Source: Methylophilaceae bacterium
GTDB taxonomy: Bacteria > Pseudomonadota > Gammaproteobacteria > Burkholderiales > Methylophilaceae
Assembly: GCA_028355955.1 (NCBI GenBank)
Contig: JAOMTQ010000004.1
Location: forward strand, 1 to 64,000
Length of the DNA: 64,000 nt
Direction: 5' to 3'
Shown piece by piece: positions 1 to 9,427 of this stretch (position 1 is its first letter; each line of letters opens with the position of its first letter). A program made the translations under genes and the position numbers. The notes beneath the pieces are model-generated. The model searched no databases and was not told the origin of the DNA. It saw only the letters and a list, made by a program, of their open reading frames with translations.

Positions 1-11
1 TGAAACGTTTA

Positions 12-422
12 TTAATTTAGATTAATTAAAATAAAGCTATTTATTTTTTTTCTTATCTGTTCAGAAATCTCAGTTTTTTTAAATTTTTTTTGCTGCGACC
101 AAATTGAGCCGGGAAAGTGATTATCATCATAAAACCTCGGGATTATGTGCCAGTGTAAATGAGGTGTTAAATTTCCCAGAGAAGCTAAATTAATTTTATC
201 AGGCTTATAATAAATTTTAATTGCTGACTCTACAATAAATACAACCTTCATTAATTCATCTCTTTCACTCTCATTTAGATCTGTCATTTCCTTGATATGC
301 TGAATATGCTGAACTCGATAATATGCCGAGTAGGATGGATCATCTATCTCATTAATCCTGAATTTATTATTTTCCCAAACAATTGGATAAACTGAAGGTA
401 AACATAATTCACATTTACCCAA
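12..422 (-). CDS. HIT family nucleotide-binding protein
   Basis: The 136-residue protein carries the histidine triad HxHxHxxP at H88, H90 and H92 (HLHWHIIP). This is the nucleotide-phosphate-binding signature of the HIT superfamily, which hydrolyses or transfers nucleoside monophosphates from substrates such as dinucleoside polyphosphates. The N-terminal CxxC (CELC) occurs in many bacterial HIT proteins. The start is a TTG lying directly after the nadA stop; a GAGG about 8 nt upstream, inside the end of nadA, supports it and implies translational coupling. It is the last leftward gene in the window and probably the tail of the nadA operon. The exact substrate cannot be read from sequence. Confidence 0.85.
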   Translation of the reverse strand: MGKCELCLPSVYPIVWENNKFRINEIDDPSYSAYYRVQHIQHIKEMTDLNESERDELMKVVFIVESAIKIYYKPDKINLASLGNLTPHLHWHIIPRFYDDNHFPGSIWSQQKKFKKTEISEQIRKKINSFILINLN

Positions 423-1520
423 TTATGAAACCTCGAGCATTTTGTCAAGAGTAAGCCTTGCTAAGTCAGCCTCTTTTTGGGGAACCTTAATTATGTTTAC
501 AGGATTTTCTTTAATAAGGCTTTCTAATGTCCATGCGAGATGTTGGGGATCAATTCTTGCCATAGTTGAACACTCACAAATGACATGTGACATGAACTTT
601 ACAAGTTTACCTTCAGCCTTCATTTCTTTTGCAAGGCGATTGACTAAATTAAGCTCTGTTCCAACTAACCATTCAGATCCCGGGTCTGCTTTTTCTATTG
701 TGCGAAGAATAAATTCTGTAGAACCTACTAAATCTGAATTTTTACATACCTCAAATGGAGCCTCTGGATGTGAAATAACATTTCCATTAGGATAGTTTTT
801 TTTAAAATCTTTGATGCTCTCCACTCTGAACATTTGATGGACAGCACAATGACCTTTCCATAATAAAATTTTAGATTCTATAATTTGCTTTTCTGTAAGA
901 CCTCCTAATGGAAGGTCTGGATCCCAAACTGGCATCTTATCAAGAGGAATCCCCATCTTATATCCCGTCCATCTCCCTAAATTTTGATCTGGAAAGAATA
1001 GTGCTTTTTCTTTTTGCTTAAATGCCCAGTTTAAAATTTTCGGAGCATTTGTTGACGTACAAACAATCCCCTGATGTTCACCACAAAATGCTTTAAGATC
1101 CGCTGCTGAATTAATGTATGTGACCGGGGTAATCTTTTCATCAAAGTCTAAAACCTTTGAAATCTCCCTATAGGTCCTCTCGACCTTAGCTAGGTTTGCC
1201 ATATCAGCCATCGAACAGCCTGCTGACAAATCTGGCAGTATAGTAATTTGGTTATCTCTTGATAAAATATCTGAGACTTCTGCCATAAAATGGACACCTA
1301 AAAATACAATATATTTAGCTTCAACATTTTGTACATGTTGTGCTAATTTCAAGGAGTCACCTGCAAAGTCTGCGTGTCGGTATACTGCTTCATTTTGATA
1401 GTGGTGCCCGAGGATAAGTAGATCCTTACCTAGAGTTTTTTTTGCTTTAATGATTCTTTCCTGGCAATCATCATCTTTTAATTTTTGAAAAGAATCGAAA
1501 TTAATAGTAGAAATATTCAT
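423..1520 (-). CDS. nadA: quinolinate synthase A
   Basis: NadA condenses iminoaspartate with dihydroxyacetone phosphate to quinolinate, the second step of de novo NAD synthesis, using a [4Fe-4S] cluster. The 365-residue protein has the NadA N-terminal block GHHYQNEAVYRHADFAGDS and conserved cysteine regions SAGCSMAD, GIVCTSTNAP and VICECSTMARI, which fit the cluster ligands. The length is normal for the longer proteobacterial form. nadB and nadC are not in the window. It is followed with no gap by the HIT gene and preceded by nudB 15 nt away, so it is probably in the same leftward transcription unit. Confidence 0.96.
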   Translation of the reverse strand: MNISTINFDSFQKLKDDDCQERIIKAKKTLGKDLLILGHHYQNEAVYRHADFAGDSLKLAQHVQNVEAKYIVFLGVHFMAEVSDILSRDNQITILPDLSAGCSMADMANLAKVERTYREISKVLDFDEKITPVTYINSAADLKAFCGEHQGIVCTSTNAPKILNWAFKQKEKALFFPDQNLGRWTGYKMGIPLDKMPVWDPDLPLGGLTEKQIIESKILLWKGHCAVHQMFRVESIKDFKKNYPNGNVISHPEAPFEVCKNSDLVGSTEFILRTIEKADPGSEWLVGTELNLVNRLAKEMKAEGKLVKFMSHVICECSTMARIDPQHLAWTLESLIKENPVNIIKVPQKEADLARLTLDKMLEVS

Positions 1521-1535
1521 TGAATAAATTTTAAC

Positions 1536-1988
1536 TTACAATTGTTTGATTTCGCATAATTTTTCTAGTGCTTTTTTATTCGTCCAGGAAAAGACCTTGG
1601 ACTTAGCTTCCTGAATACTTACCCATTCATATTCTAGATGCTCTCTTAGTGCTATTGAGATAGCTATTTTTTTTGGAAGTTCCATACCAAATATATGTTC
1701 AGTATTCTTAGAAACATTTGGTGGGTATCGGTGTCTCCAGTGAGTGAATATTTCATACTCATGATTCAGATTCCAATCTTGTATTTTATATTGATTTGGA
1801 TTTATTCCAGTCTCTTCAAAAACTTCTCTTTGTGCAGCTTCATAAGGAGATTCTTCGGGTTCGAGGCTGCCTGTCACCGACTGCCAATATCCTTTCTTAT
1901 CAGCACGATGAAGTAACAAAATATCATTCTTTTTTGTATAAATCACAATTAAGGATGATACGGGTATTTTATATTTACGAGTTTTCAA
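1536..1988 (-). CDS. nudB: dihydroneopterin triphosphate diphosphatase (Nudix hydrolase)
   Basis: The 150-residue protein carries a full Nudix box at residues 40-62 (G-x5-E-x7-REVFEETGI), which binds the Mg2+ for diphosphate hydrolysis. The features KIPVSSLIVIYT at the N-terminus, the WQSVTGSLE entry to the box and the HWRHRYPP segment resemble NudB, which removes pyrophosphate from dihydroneopterin triphosphate in folate synthesis. The start overlaps the end of ispH by 4 nt, suggesting translational coupling. Nudix assignment is certain; the NudB subfamily is likely but rests on recalled family similarity. Confidence 0.85.
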   Translation of the reverse strand: MKTRKYKIPVSSLIVIYTKKNDILLLHRADKKGYWQSVTGSLEPEESPYEAAQREVFEETGINPNQYKIQDWNLNHEYEIFTHWRHRYPPNVSKNTEHIFGMELPKKIAISIALREHLEYEWVSIQEAKSKVFSWTNKKALEKLCEIKQL

Positions 1989-2917
1989 ATATTAGGTAGT
2001 TTAAATATAATGTTTTCTTCGATCCCACTCATTTCTTCAATCAAAACATCGTAGTTACTCTTTATCTTTTTTATAAGATTTTTAACTAAAATTTCTGGTG
2101 CCGAAGCTCCTGCAGTAATTCCAACCTTTTTTTTATTTATTAATATAGATAAATCAAAGCTCTCTATGTTCCCTACCAAAACTGATTCAACTCCCTCTTG
2201 TTTTGCAAGTTCCGCCAATCTCGTAGAATTTGAGCTATTAGAAGACCCGACGACAATAATCAGCTCTTTATCTTTTATTAATGATTTAATTGCATCTTGA
2301 CGATTTTGGGTTGCATAACAGATATCACTTTTATTTGGTCCTGAAATGTCAGGATATTTTTCCTTTAATTTATTTATGATCTCTTTTGTTTCGTCAATCG
2401 ATAAGGTTGTTTGTGTTACATAGCTAATTTTTTCTGTATTTTTAAGCCTTAATCTATCAATATCTTCAAGGTTTTGTACTAAGTAGGCTTTGTCTTTATT
2501 GTCAACCTGCCCCATTGTTCCATCAACTTCCGGGTGGCCTTCATGACCTATCATAATAATTGTGTGGCCCTTTTTATTTTGTTGGGTTACTTGTTTATGA
2601 ACTTTTGTTACTAATGGGCATGTTGCATCAATAGGAACGAGGTTAAAATCACTTGCCTTTTTTCTAACTAACTTTGATACACCATGGGCACTATAAATTA
2701 CATGGCTTCCCTTAGGAATTTCTTCCATATTCTCAACAAAAATGGCACCCTTTTTTTTTAAATTCTCAATAACAAACTCGTTATGAACAACTTCATGTCT
2801 TACATAAATTGGTGATCCATATTTTTCAAGAGTTTTTTCAACAATTGCTATTGCTCTATCAACGCCCGCACAGAAACCCCTAGGCTCCGCTAATGTAATA
2901 TGTATTTCTTTCTTCAT
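1985..2917 (-). CDS. ispH: 4-hydroxy-3-methylbut-2-enyl diphosphate reductase
   Basis: IspH (LytB) catalyses the last step of the MEP isoprenoid pathway, reducing HMBPP to IPP and DMAPP with an iron-sulfur cluster. The three cluster cysteines sit in EPRGFCAGVDRAI (C16), DATCPLV (about C100) and SDICYATQNRQ (about C200). Conserved substrate-binding blocks HEVVHN, GHEGHPEV and VVGSSNSSNS are present. The 310-residue length is typical. It lies 7 nt after lysA and overlaps nudB by 4 nt, within the long leftward cluster. Confidence 0.97.
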   Translation of the reverse strand: MKKEIHITLAEPRGFCAGVDRAIAIVEKTLEKYGSPIYVRHEVVHNEFVIENLKKKGAIFVENMEEIPKGSHVIYSAHGVSKLVRKKASDFNLVPIDATCPLVTKVHKQVTQQNKKGHTIIMIGHEGHPEVDGTMGQVDNKDKAYLVQNLEDIDRLRLKNTEKISYVTQTTLSIDETKEIINKLKEKYPDISGPNKSDICYATQNRQDAIKSLIKDKELIIVVGSSNSSNSTRLAELAKQEGVESVLVGNIESFDLSILINKKKVGITAGASAPEILVKNLIKKIKSNYDVLIEEMSGIEENIIFKLPNI

Positions 2918-2924
2918 TCAGTAA

Positions 2925-4181
2925 TTAGGATTCTGATAGAACCTTTTCCCCTTTAATAAGATCATCAAAAGTTTCTTTCTCTCTTATTGTATAAATTTTA
3001 TGTTTATCAATCATCAGTTCGTATAGCCGTGGCCTTGAATTATAGTTTGAGCTCATTGACATTGCATAAGCCCCTGTATCCATGATCACTAAAATATTAT
3101 TTGGCTCTATACTGATCACTCTGTCCTTTCCAATAAAATCACCTGTTTCACAAATTGGTCCCACAATATCAAAAACAGATTCCTTATCAGTTGTCTCTGA
3201 AGTATTAAAAATCTTGTGGAAAGCACCATATAACGATGGTCTCATTAGATCATTCATTGCAGCATCTATAATTGCAAAGTTTTTATCTTGAGTCTTTTTT
3301 ACATATTCTACTTTTGTCAAAATGGCACCTGCATCTGCCATAATTACCCTTCCAGGTTCTAATAAAATTTTGAAGCCTCTTCCTTTAGTTAATGTGAATA
3401 CTGCTTTTGCATAGTCATCAAAGGCAATAGTTTTTTCATTGTTGTAACTTATCCCGATGCCTCCCCCAATATCCATATGCTTAATTTTTATGCCTACTAA
3501 TTCTAATTTATCAATTAATGCGATTAACTTTTTTACTGAGTCTTCAAATGGTTTCAGATCTGTAATTTGTGAGCCAATATGACAATCAATTCCTTTTATT
3601 AAAATTGAATCCATAGTTTTAGCCTTTTTATATAAAATCAAAGCAGACTCTTCACTTACACCAAATTTATTCTCTTTAAGACCGGTTGATATATATGGGT
3701 GGGTATTAGCATTAACATCAGGGTTTACTCTAATAGATATAGATGCTTTTTTATTTAATGACTTTGCTATTTCTTGAATTCTAATCAGCTCATCCTCTGA
3801 TTCAATATTAAAGGCAAGAATGTTATTTTCTATAGCTAGTTTAATTTCTTCTGAAGTTTTACCTACTCCAGAAAAAACAATTTTCTTAGGGTCCCCATTA
3901 GCAGCAATAACTCTTCTCAGCTCACCGCCTGAAACAATATCAAAACCTGCTCCATTTTTTGCAAGAAGATTTAATATTGCTAGATTAGAATTTGCTTTAA
4001 CAGCAAAACAAATTAAATGATCTACATTTTTAAATGCAGATTCTAAGTTCTTAAAGTTATCTACTATTCTTTGTTTAGAATAAATATAAGTTGGAGTACC
4101 AAACTTTTCTATAATTGACTCAATGCAGACATCCTCAACAAAAAATTTGTCTTTTTTCTTAATTAAAATTGAAGAGTTCAT
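2925..4181 (-). CDS. lysA: diaminopimelate decarboxylase
   Basis: This PLP enzyme makes lysine from meso-diaminopimelate. The 418-residue fold-type III decarboxylase shows the lysine-bearing segment CFAVKANSN, the HIGSQI block, the glycine loop GGGIG, the LEPGR phosphate-binding motif and the C-terminal CETGDF region with the active-site cysteine. It starts immediately downstream of the lptM stop codon, an lptM-lysA arrangement common in proteobacteria. Confidence 0.97.
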   Translation of the reverse strand: MNSSILIKKKDKFFVEDVCIESIIEKFGTPTYIYSKQRIVDNFKNLESAFKNVDHLICFAVKANSNLAILNLLAKNGAGFDIVSGGELRRVIAANGDPKKIVFSGVGKTSEEIKLAIENNILAFNIESEDELIRIQEIAKSLNKKASISIRVNPDVNANTHPYISTGLKENKFGVSEESALILYKKAKTMDSILIKGIDCHIGSQITDLKPFEDSVKKLIALIDKLELVGIKIKHMDIGGGIGISYNNEKTIAFDDYAKAVFTLTKGRGFKILLEPGRVIMADAGAILTKVEYVKKTQDKNFAIIDAAMNDLMRPSLYGAFHKIFNTSETTDKESVFDIVGPICETGDFIGKDRVISIEPNNILVIMDTGAYAMSMSSNYNSRPRLYELMIDKHKIYTIREKETFDDLIKGEKVLSES

Positions 4182-4337
4182 TTATGCTAACTGTTTTTGA
4201 TCAGTAAAAATTTGATCTTTATATATATTGAGCTGAGATTGGGGATATTTCTCTTCAGGAATGTAAAGTTCTCCTTTTGTACCGCACCCAACAAGCAAAA
4301 GAACATAAAAACAAATTAAAAAATAATATTTTTTCAT
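4182..4337 (-). CDS. lptM: LPS translocon maturation chaperone LptM-like lipoprotein
   Basis: A 51-codon gene. The product begins with a short hydrophobic signal peptide ending in the lipobox LLVGC, so Cys18 would be lipidated. The mature N-terminus CGTKGELYIPE matches the CGxKGxLYxP signature of LptM (formerly YifL), a small outer-membrane lipoprotein that assists oxidative assembly of the LptD LPS translocon. Position directly upstream of lysA is also the usual one. The mature part is only about 33 residues with no other recognisable domain. The ATG at 4335-4337 is the only sensible start. Confidence 0.85.
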   Translation of the reverse strand: MKKYYFLICFYVLLLVGCGTKGELYIPEEKYPQSQLNIYKDQIFTDQKQLA

Positions 4338-4352
4338 AAAAGTATTTTATCA

Positions 4353-5405
4353 TTAATAAATAGTAATTTTTTTCTCATCTATTTTATCTTGCCACATAAT
4401 AATTTTATTGAGTTCATCGCTAATTAAAATCTCATTATTGTCTAAAACTATCAAATAATGACTTACACCCAAATCATTGGCCATTTCTATTTTTTTTGAA
4501 GTCTCTTCAATAAATATGGGGTTAGTGTAAACATCTGATTTTTCTCCAGAATTATCTCCAGGAGGCATTAATATTGTGACTGACTTTGCGTTTGAGACTG
4601 GATAACCTGTATGAGGATTAATAATATGTGAATATCTTTTTTCATTAGCAGTAAAATATTTTTGATAATCTCCAGATGTTCCAATTGACCAACCTGCCTT
4701 TAATGGTAACGTCGCCATCAAATTTGGATTTCTTGGATTCTGAATTCCTACAACCCATTCTTTATCTCCCTGCATACCCCATGCTAAAATATTTCCTCCG
4801 ATATTAATGAGTGCATTATTTATTTTATATTGCTCCAATATATTTTTAGCTTGATCTAAAGCATAACCCTTGGCATATCCGCCCATATCAACTTGTACAA
4901 ACTCATTTGTACTGCTGAGTTTATTATTAATAATTTCAATATTTCTCATAGATGGTTTAGCTTCAACTAGTTTTAAAATAGCCCTAGTATCTGGCATCAT
5001 TTTACGAGGAACTTCTGAATGAAATCCCCATAAACTCACCAGTTTTCCAATTGCTGGATTGAAGTTACCTTTGGTTTGTTTTTCATATTCTTGACCTCTC
5101 ATAATCAAAGATATTACTTCCTGATTCTCCAGTAAAAAAGGAGTTTCATTTTGAATTGCTTTATTGATTTCAAACATTAAGCCTTTCCTCCATGGATGGA
5201 GTAATTGATGAAGGTTATTAAAATTTGATAAAATTTCCTCTGAAGCTTTTGTGGCTAATTTCTTAGATTCTCCATATATTTGGATATCAACAATCGTACC
5301 AAATACATAAGCTTTTTTTTGAAAAAGTGACTTTCCATTCGGGCTTATAGTTAATATAGGAATAATTACTAAAATTAATAAGAAAAACTTTACGTACCTT
5401 TGCAT
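4353..5405 (-). CDS. apbE: FAD:protein FMN transferase
   Basis: ApbE attaches FMN covalently to threonine residues of target flavoproteins, typically NqrB/NqrC or RnfD/RnfG subunits, in the periplasm. The 350-residue protein has an N-terminal hydrophobic segment (residues 6-20) serving as signal or anchor, followed by the ApbE blocks VDMGGYAKGYALD, NIGGNILAWG and HIINPHTGYPV. No Nqr, Rnf or other flavinylation target lies in the window, so its client is unknown. It is preceded by gshB 9 nt upstream. Confidence 0.93.
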   Translation of the reverse strand: MQRYVKFFLLILVIIPILTISPNGKSLFQKKAYVFGTIVDIQIYGESKKLATKASEEILSNFNNLHQLLHPWRKGLMFEINKAIQNETPFLLENQEVISLIMRGQEYEKQTKGNFNPAIGKLVSLWGFHSEVPRKMMPDTRAILKLVEAKPSMRNIEIINNKLSSTNEFVQVDMGGYAKGYALDQAKNILEQYKINNALINIGGNILAWGMQGDKEWVVGIQNPRNPNLMATLPLKAGWSIGTSGDYQKYFTANEKRYSHIINPHTGYPVSNAKSVTILMPPGDNSGEKSDVYTNPIFIEETSKKIEMANDLGVSHYLIVLDNNEILISDELNKIIMWQDKIDEKKITIY

Positions 5406-5414
5406 TAGATATAT

Positions 5415-6335
5415 TTAAAGTGCATCAATTATAAATTTAGCGCAATTAAAATTTGTTTGATTTTCTATTTCAACTAAACATGTTGGACTTGTAACATTTA
5501 TTTCTGTTAAATATTTTCCAATCACGTCAATTCCTACAAAATCTAGTTTACTTTTTACTAAATACTTTTTAAGCACATTAACAATTTTAATATCATCGTC
5601 TGTTAACTTATTCGCGATACCTGTTCCACCTTTTGCCAAATTTGCTCTAAAATCTTTTCCGTCTGGAATTCTTGCTAGACAAAATGGAAGTGGTTCACCT
5701 TTTATAACAATAATACGTTTATCGCCCTCGGTGATATCTGGAATATACTTTTGAGCCATCATAACTTTAGTTTCATTTACAGTGATTGTCTCAAGAATAC
5801 TATTTATATTTTTATCTGTCTTATCAATCACAAAAATTCCATTACCTCCCATACCATTAATTGGCTTAAGAACAATCTTTTCATGTATTTTAAGAAAATT
5901 TACTACGCTACTAGAATTAGAGGTAACTATTGTAGGTGGAATAATTTCTTTGAAATTAAGAATAGATAGCTTTTCATTATGATTTCTGACTGATGACGGA
6001 TTATTAATGACATCTATACCTTCTTTGACTGCATGATCCAATAAATAGGTAAGGTTTAAATAGTTATCATCAAATGGTGGATCTTTTCGAATAAAAATTT
6101 TTTTGAAAAAAGAACTTAAATTTAATTCAGGATCCTGATAATTGATTTCTTTCTCTATTTGTATAATTTTCTGACTATGAATATTTATATTTCCCTCATT
6201 CATTGAGAATTGATTAATTCCACAAAAATGTACTTCAATTTTTCTTCTTAAGCATTCTTTCATTAATAGTAAGGAGGAGTCCTTAATTATATTTAGAGAC
6301 TCAATCGGATCGATGATAAAAAGATAAGCCGTCAT
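5415..6335 (-). CDS. gshB: glutathione synthetase
   Basis: GshB joins gamma-glutamylcysteine and glycine using ATP. The 306-residue ATP-grasp protein shows the family opening YLFIIDPIESLNIIKDSS, RKDPPFD, the nucleotide-binding loop VLKPINGMGGNGIF, the EGDKRIIVI strand and the C-terminal FVGIDVIG / EINVTSPT metal-binding region. Its start overlaps the gshA stop by 4 nt, so the glutathione pair is translationally coupled. Confidence 0.95.
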   Translation of the reverse strand: MTAYLFIIDPIESLNIIKDSSLLLMKECLRRKIEVHFCGINQFSMNEGNINIHSQKIIQIEKEINYQDPELNLSSFFKKIFIRKDPPFDDNYLNLTYLLDHAVKEGIDVINNPSSVRNHNEKLSILNFKEIIPPTIVTSNSSSVVNFLKIHEKIVLKPINGMGGNGIFVIDKTDKNINSILETITVNETKVMMAQKYIPDITEGDKRIIVIKGEPLPFCLARIPDGKDFRANLAKGGTGIANKLTDDDIKIVNVLKKYLVKSKLDFVGIDVIGKYLTEINVTSPTCLVEIENQTNFNCAKFIIDAL

Positions 6336-7615
6336 TTTTTTTCTGCTAGTTCTTTAGCCGAAGCTAACATCGACAATCTTGCAATAACGCCGTAAGCGTA
6401 AAATCTGTTGGCCTTATCATGACAAGGCCTGCCTTGGTCTGGCATAAGGCATGAGGTTTCAAAAGCGACCGGTTCAAAATGCATTCCAGGAGAATTCAAA
6501 TTTTCATCCTTGCCCTTGCTTGTATGAACGCGGTAAAAACCTCCAATTACAAAATGGTCAATCATATATACCACGGGTTCGGCCACTGCTGTGTTAATAG
6601 TTTCTTCAGTGTGTATACCCTCCTGTACGAGCACCTCAGATACTGGCATCCCCTCTTTTATCACTGACATTTTCTTTCTCATCTTTCTATTGAGATTGAT
6701 AGCCTCTGAGCTTGATTTAACAGTCATCACACCCATGCCGTATGTACCTGCATTTGCTTTTACAACTATGTATGGATCTTGAGAAATATTATATTCATTA
6801 TATTTATTTTGTATTTGATGTAACAGCCTATCAATAGTCTCTGCAAGCCTATCTTCACCTTCACCGGCAGAAAAATCTAAATTATCTAATTTCTCAGAGA
6901 GTGGATCAATTAACCAAGGATCACTGTTAGTTAACGATGAAAATTCTTTTGCCACTTGACTATAAAAATGGAAATGAGATGATTTTTTTCTTGTGGGCCA
7001 GCCAGCATTAATTGGTGGAATGATTTGCTGTCCGAGATTTTTAATTATTTCAGGTACACCGCCAGACAAGTCATTATTCAAAATAATTGAACAGGGTATA
7101 AATTCAGAACCATCTGTATTTTTTAAAAATAGAAAGTCTTCCCTTTTTTTAATGAGCTCAATAGTAATAAAATGGTTTTCATCTATATCGATGTTCGTTG
7201 ATTCTAAAATACTTGTATCTACAGAGCCAATCCTAACCTCAAGTCCAGAATTTTTTAAAATTTCTTTAAGTTGATATAAATTTTTCAAATAAAATATATT
7301 TCTTGTATGTTTTTCAGGAATTATGAGAACCCTTTTTGCTTCTGGGCAAACTTTTTCTATAGCAACTGATGATGCTTGGATTGCGAGGGGCGAAAAATCT
7401 GGGTTTAAGTTATTGAATCCTCCAGGAAATAAATTCATATCGACAGGTGCTAATTTAAAACCTGAATTTCTAAGATCAACTGAACCATAAAAGGGCGCTT
7501 GGTTTTCTAACCACTGAGTTCTGAACCATTGTTCGATATCACAACTGCGATGTATTATAAAATTTTCTAATTCAAATAATTCTTTTGTAAGGTTAACTTT
7601 AAGAGGTTGGTTCAT
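6332..7615 (-). CDS. gshA: glutamate-cysteine ligase (proteobacterial GshA type)
   Basis: This is the first enzyme of glutathione synthesis. The 427-residue protein belongs to the glutamate-cysteine ligase class found in many beta- and gammaproteobacteria and cyanobacteria, not to the classical E. coli gshA class. Supporting segments are [41 protein letters not shown] (ATP binding) and [20 protein letters not shown]. It overlaps lipA upstream and gshB downstream by 4 nt each, giving a tight lipB-lipA-gshA-gshB series. In methylotrophs, glutathione can serve formaldehyde detoxification as well as redox balance; that role is inference here. Confidence 0.92.
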   Translation of the reverse strand: MNQPLKVNLTKELFELENFIIHRSCDIEQWFRTQWLENQAPFYGSVDLRNSGFKLAPVDMNLFPGGFNNLNPDFSPLAIQASSVAIEKVCPEAKRVLIIPEKHTRNIFYLKNLYQLKEILKNSGLEVRIGSVDTSILESTNIDIDENHFITIELIKKREDFLFLKNTDGSEFIPCSIILNNDLSGGVPEIIKNLGQQIIPPINAGWPTRKKSSHFHFYSQVAKEFSSLTNSDPWLIDPLSEKLDNLDFSAGEGEDRLAETIDRLLHQIQNKYNEYNISQDPYIVVKANAGTYGMGVMTVKSSSEAINLNRKMRKKMSVIKEGMPVSEVLVQEGIHTEETINTAVAEPVVYMIDHFVIGGFYRVHTSKGKDENLNSPGMHFEPVAFETSCLMPDQGRPCHDKANRFYAYGVIARLSMLASAKELAEKK

Positions 7616-8544
7616 ATAATGCTTTCCCCCTGCGCCTGAAGATCTGCATGGTAACTACTTCTGACCATTGGACCGCTTGCGACTGAAGTAAAACCTAAAT
7701 TTTCAGCTATCACCTTTAAGCTTTCAAATTCATCAAGTGAGACATATCTTTCAACTGGTAGGTGAAATTCAGTTGGTTGGAGATATTGCCCTATTGTGAT
7801 CATATCTACCTTATGACTTCTCAAGTCTCGCATAACCTCTATAATTTCATCATTTGTTTCACCCAAGCCTAGCATCAAACCCGATTTAGTAACTACACTT
7901 GGGTATTTACTTTTATATGTTGACAATAATTTTAACGAATGTGAATAATCAGAGCCGGGCCTTGCTTGCTTATATAATCTTGGAATTGTCTCAAGATTAT
8001 GATTAAAAACGTTTGGAGGAGACTCAAATAAAATATCTATTGCTTTGTCTAAGCGCCCTCTAAAATCTGGTACAAGGATTTCAACACTAATGCTAGGGTT
8101 TAATCTTCTTATTTGATCTATACACTTTACAAAATGTGAGGCGCCTCCATCTCTTAAATCATCTCTATCGACACTTGTAATAACAACATATTTTAATCTT
8201 AGAGATGAAATCGTTTTTGCAAGATGTAATGGCTCTAAATCATCTGGTGGTTTTGGCTTACCATGTGTCACATCACAAAAAGGGCATCTTCTTGTGCACA
8301 AATCTCCTAAGATCATAAAGGTTGCTGTGCCATGACTATAACATTCTGCAATATTAGGACAGCTTGCCTCCTCACAAACACTATGTAATTCTTGCTCACT
8401 AAGTAAATTTTTTACCCTCATGTACTCTGCTGTTTTTGGAAGCTTCATTTTTATCCATGCAGGTTTTTTTAAAGGCTCTATTGGTACTATTTTAATAGGG
8501 ATCCTTGATGTTTTCTCTTTGCCTAATTCTTTATTGTTTCTCAT
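7612..8544 (-). CDS. lipA: lipoyl synthase
   Basis: LipA is a radical SAM enzyme that inserts two sulfur atoms into protein-bound octanoyl groups. Both clusters are visible: the auxiliary cluster [12 protein letters not shown] and the SAM cluster CTRRCPFC (CxxxCxxC). The C-terminal [13 protein letters not shown] block with the conserved RSSYHA is intact. The 310-residue length is typical. It overlaps lipB by 14 nt, so the two lipoylation genes are co-expressed, and it overlaps gshA by 4 nt. Confidence 0.97.
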   Translation of the reverse strand: MRNNKELGKEKTSRIPIKIVPIEPLKKPAWIKMKLPKTAEYMRVKNLLSEQELHSVCEEASCPNIAECYSHGTATFMILGDLCTRRCPFCDVTHGKPKPPDDLEPLHLAKTISSLRLKYVVITSVDRDDLRDGGASHFVKCIDQIRRLNPSISVEILVPDFRGRLDKAIDILFESPPNVFNHNLETIPRLYKQARPGSDYSHSLKLLSTYKSKYPSVVTKSGLMLGLGETNDEIIEVMRDLRSHKVDMITIGQYLQPTEFHLPVERYVSLDEFESLKVIAENLGFTSVASGPMVRSSYHADLQAQGESII

Positions 8545-9145
8545 TCAATGACCTAAAAAAAAATTTAAATTGCTCCAAAACTTCCTTCTCAACTTCATTT
8601 TGTCTAATCTTTGGTAAATAATCATTTAATTGTGACATTTTTAAGCCTTTATAACCACAAGGATCAATATCTAAAAAGGGATCTAAATTCATATTTACGT
8701 TTAAACTTAACCCATGATATGTATATCCTTTTTTTAATCTCAAACCAATGGAAGCAATTTTTTTCTCATCAATATAAATACCGGGTGCATTTTTTTTTAG
8801 CTCTCCAATTAATTTTTTATTTTTAAGAAATATTAAAATAGAATTTTCAATACCAGAAACAAGCTGTCTAATTGAAAGCTTATTTTTATCTAAGTTAATT
8901 AAAAAATAAAAAATTAATTGCCCTGGTCCATGAAACGTTATTTTTCCACCACGATCCACAAAAATATGAGGTATTGAGCTATTAGGTAATTTAAAATCTT
9001 TTTTATTAAGACCCGTTGTGTATATTGCATTATGCTCGGTAACCCATATTTCATCTGATTTAGGATTATTTTCGATATGAGTTTTCATAGCTAACCAGCA
9101 AGCTTTATAATCTGTTAAGCCTAAATATTTTATATTCAAGACCAT
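8531..9145 (-). CDS. lipB: lipoyl(octanoyl) transferase
   Basis: LipB moves the octanoyl group from acyl carrier protein to lipoyl domains, the step before LipA. The 204-residue protein shows the binding motif [14 protein letters not shown], the lysine region [18 protein letters not shown] and the catalytic-cysteine segment [10 protein letters not shown]. It follows the DUF493 gene by only a stop codon and overlaps lipA. Gene order DUF493-lipB-lipA is the common proteobacterial ybeD-lipB-lipA arrangement. Confidence 0.95.
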   Translation of the reverse strand: MVLNIKYLGLTDYKACWLAMKTHIENNPKSDEIWVTEHNAIYTTGLNKKDFKLPNSSIPHIFVDRGGKITFHGPGQLIFYFLINLDKNKLSIRQLVSGIENSILIFLKNKKLIGELKKNAPGIYIDEKKIASIGLRLKKGYTYHGLSLNVNMNLDPFLDIDPCGYKGLKMSQLNDYLPKIRQNEVEKEVLEQFKFFFRSLNEKQ

Positions 9146-9418
9146 TTATAAAACAAACTTGGTAACTTTTAACCCTGAAAGTTCTATATAAATATTATCC
9201 AACTGTTTTTGTGATAAAACGAAAACATTACAAGTCAGACTAATATATTTTCCTGCGCTACTCCCTTTCATTTCAATACATGAGCTATCAAATCGAGCAT
9301 CGTACTTAATTATTGATTTGAGTACAATATCAGAAAAGTTTTCAACGGCATCACCGATTACTTTAATTGCAAAATGGCAAGGGAAACTGATCAAAGGTTC
9401 TTTTATTGGATCATCCAT
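9146..9418 (-). CDS. YbeD-like DUF493 protein
   Basis: A 90-residue single-domain protein of the YbeD/DUF493 family, identified by the FPCHFAIKVIGD opening, the central SSAGKYISLTCNV strand pair and its position directly ahead of lipB. The fold is an ACT-like ferredoxin fold and the family is thought to have a regulatory role near lipoate genes, but the molecular function is not established. It is separated from rlpA by 9 nt. Confidence 0.85.
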   Translation of the reverse strand: MDDPIKEPLISFPCHFAIKVIGDAVENFSDIVLKSIIKYDARFDSSCIEMKGSSAGKYISLTCNVFVLSQKQLDNIYIELSGLKVTKFVL

Positions 9419-9427
9419 TTTTGTATT

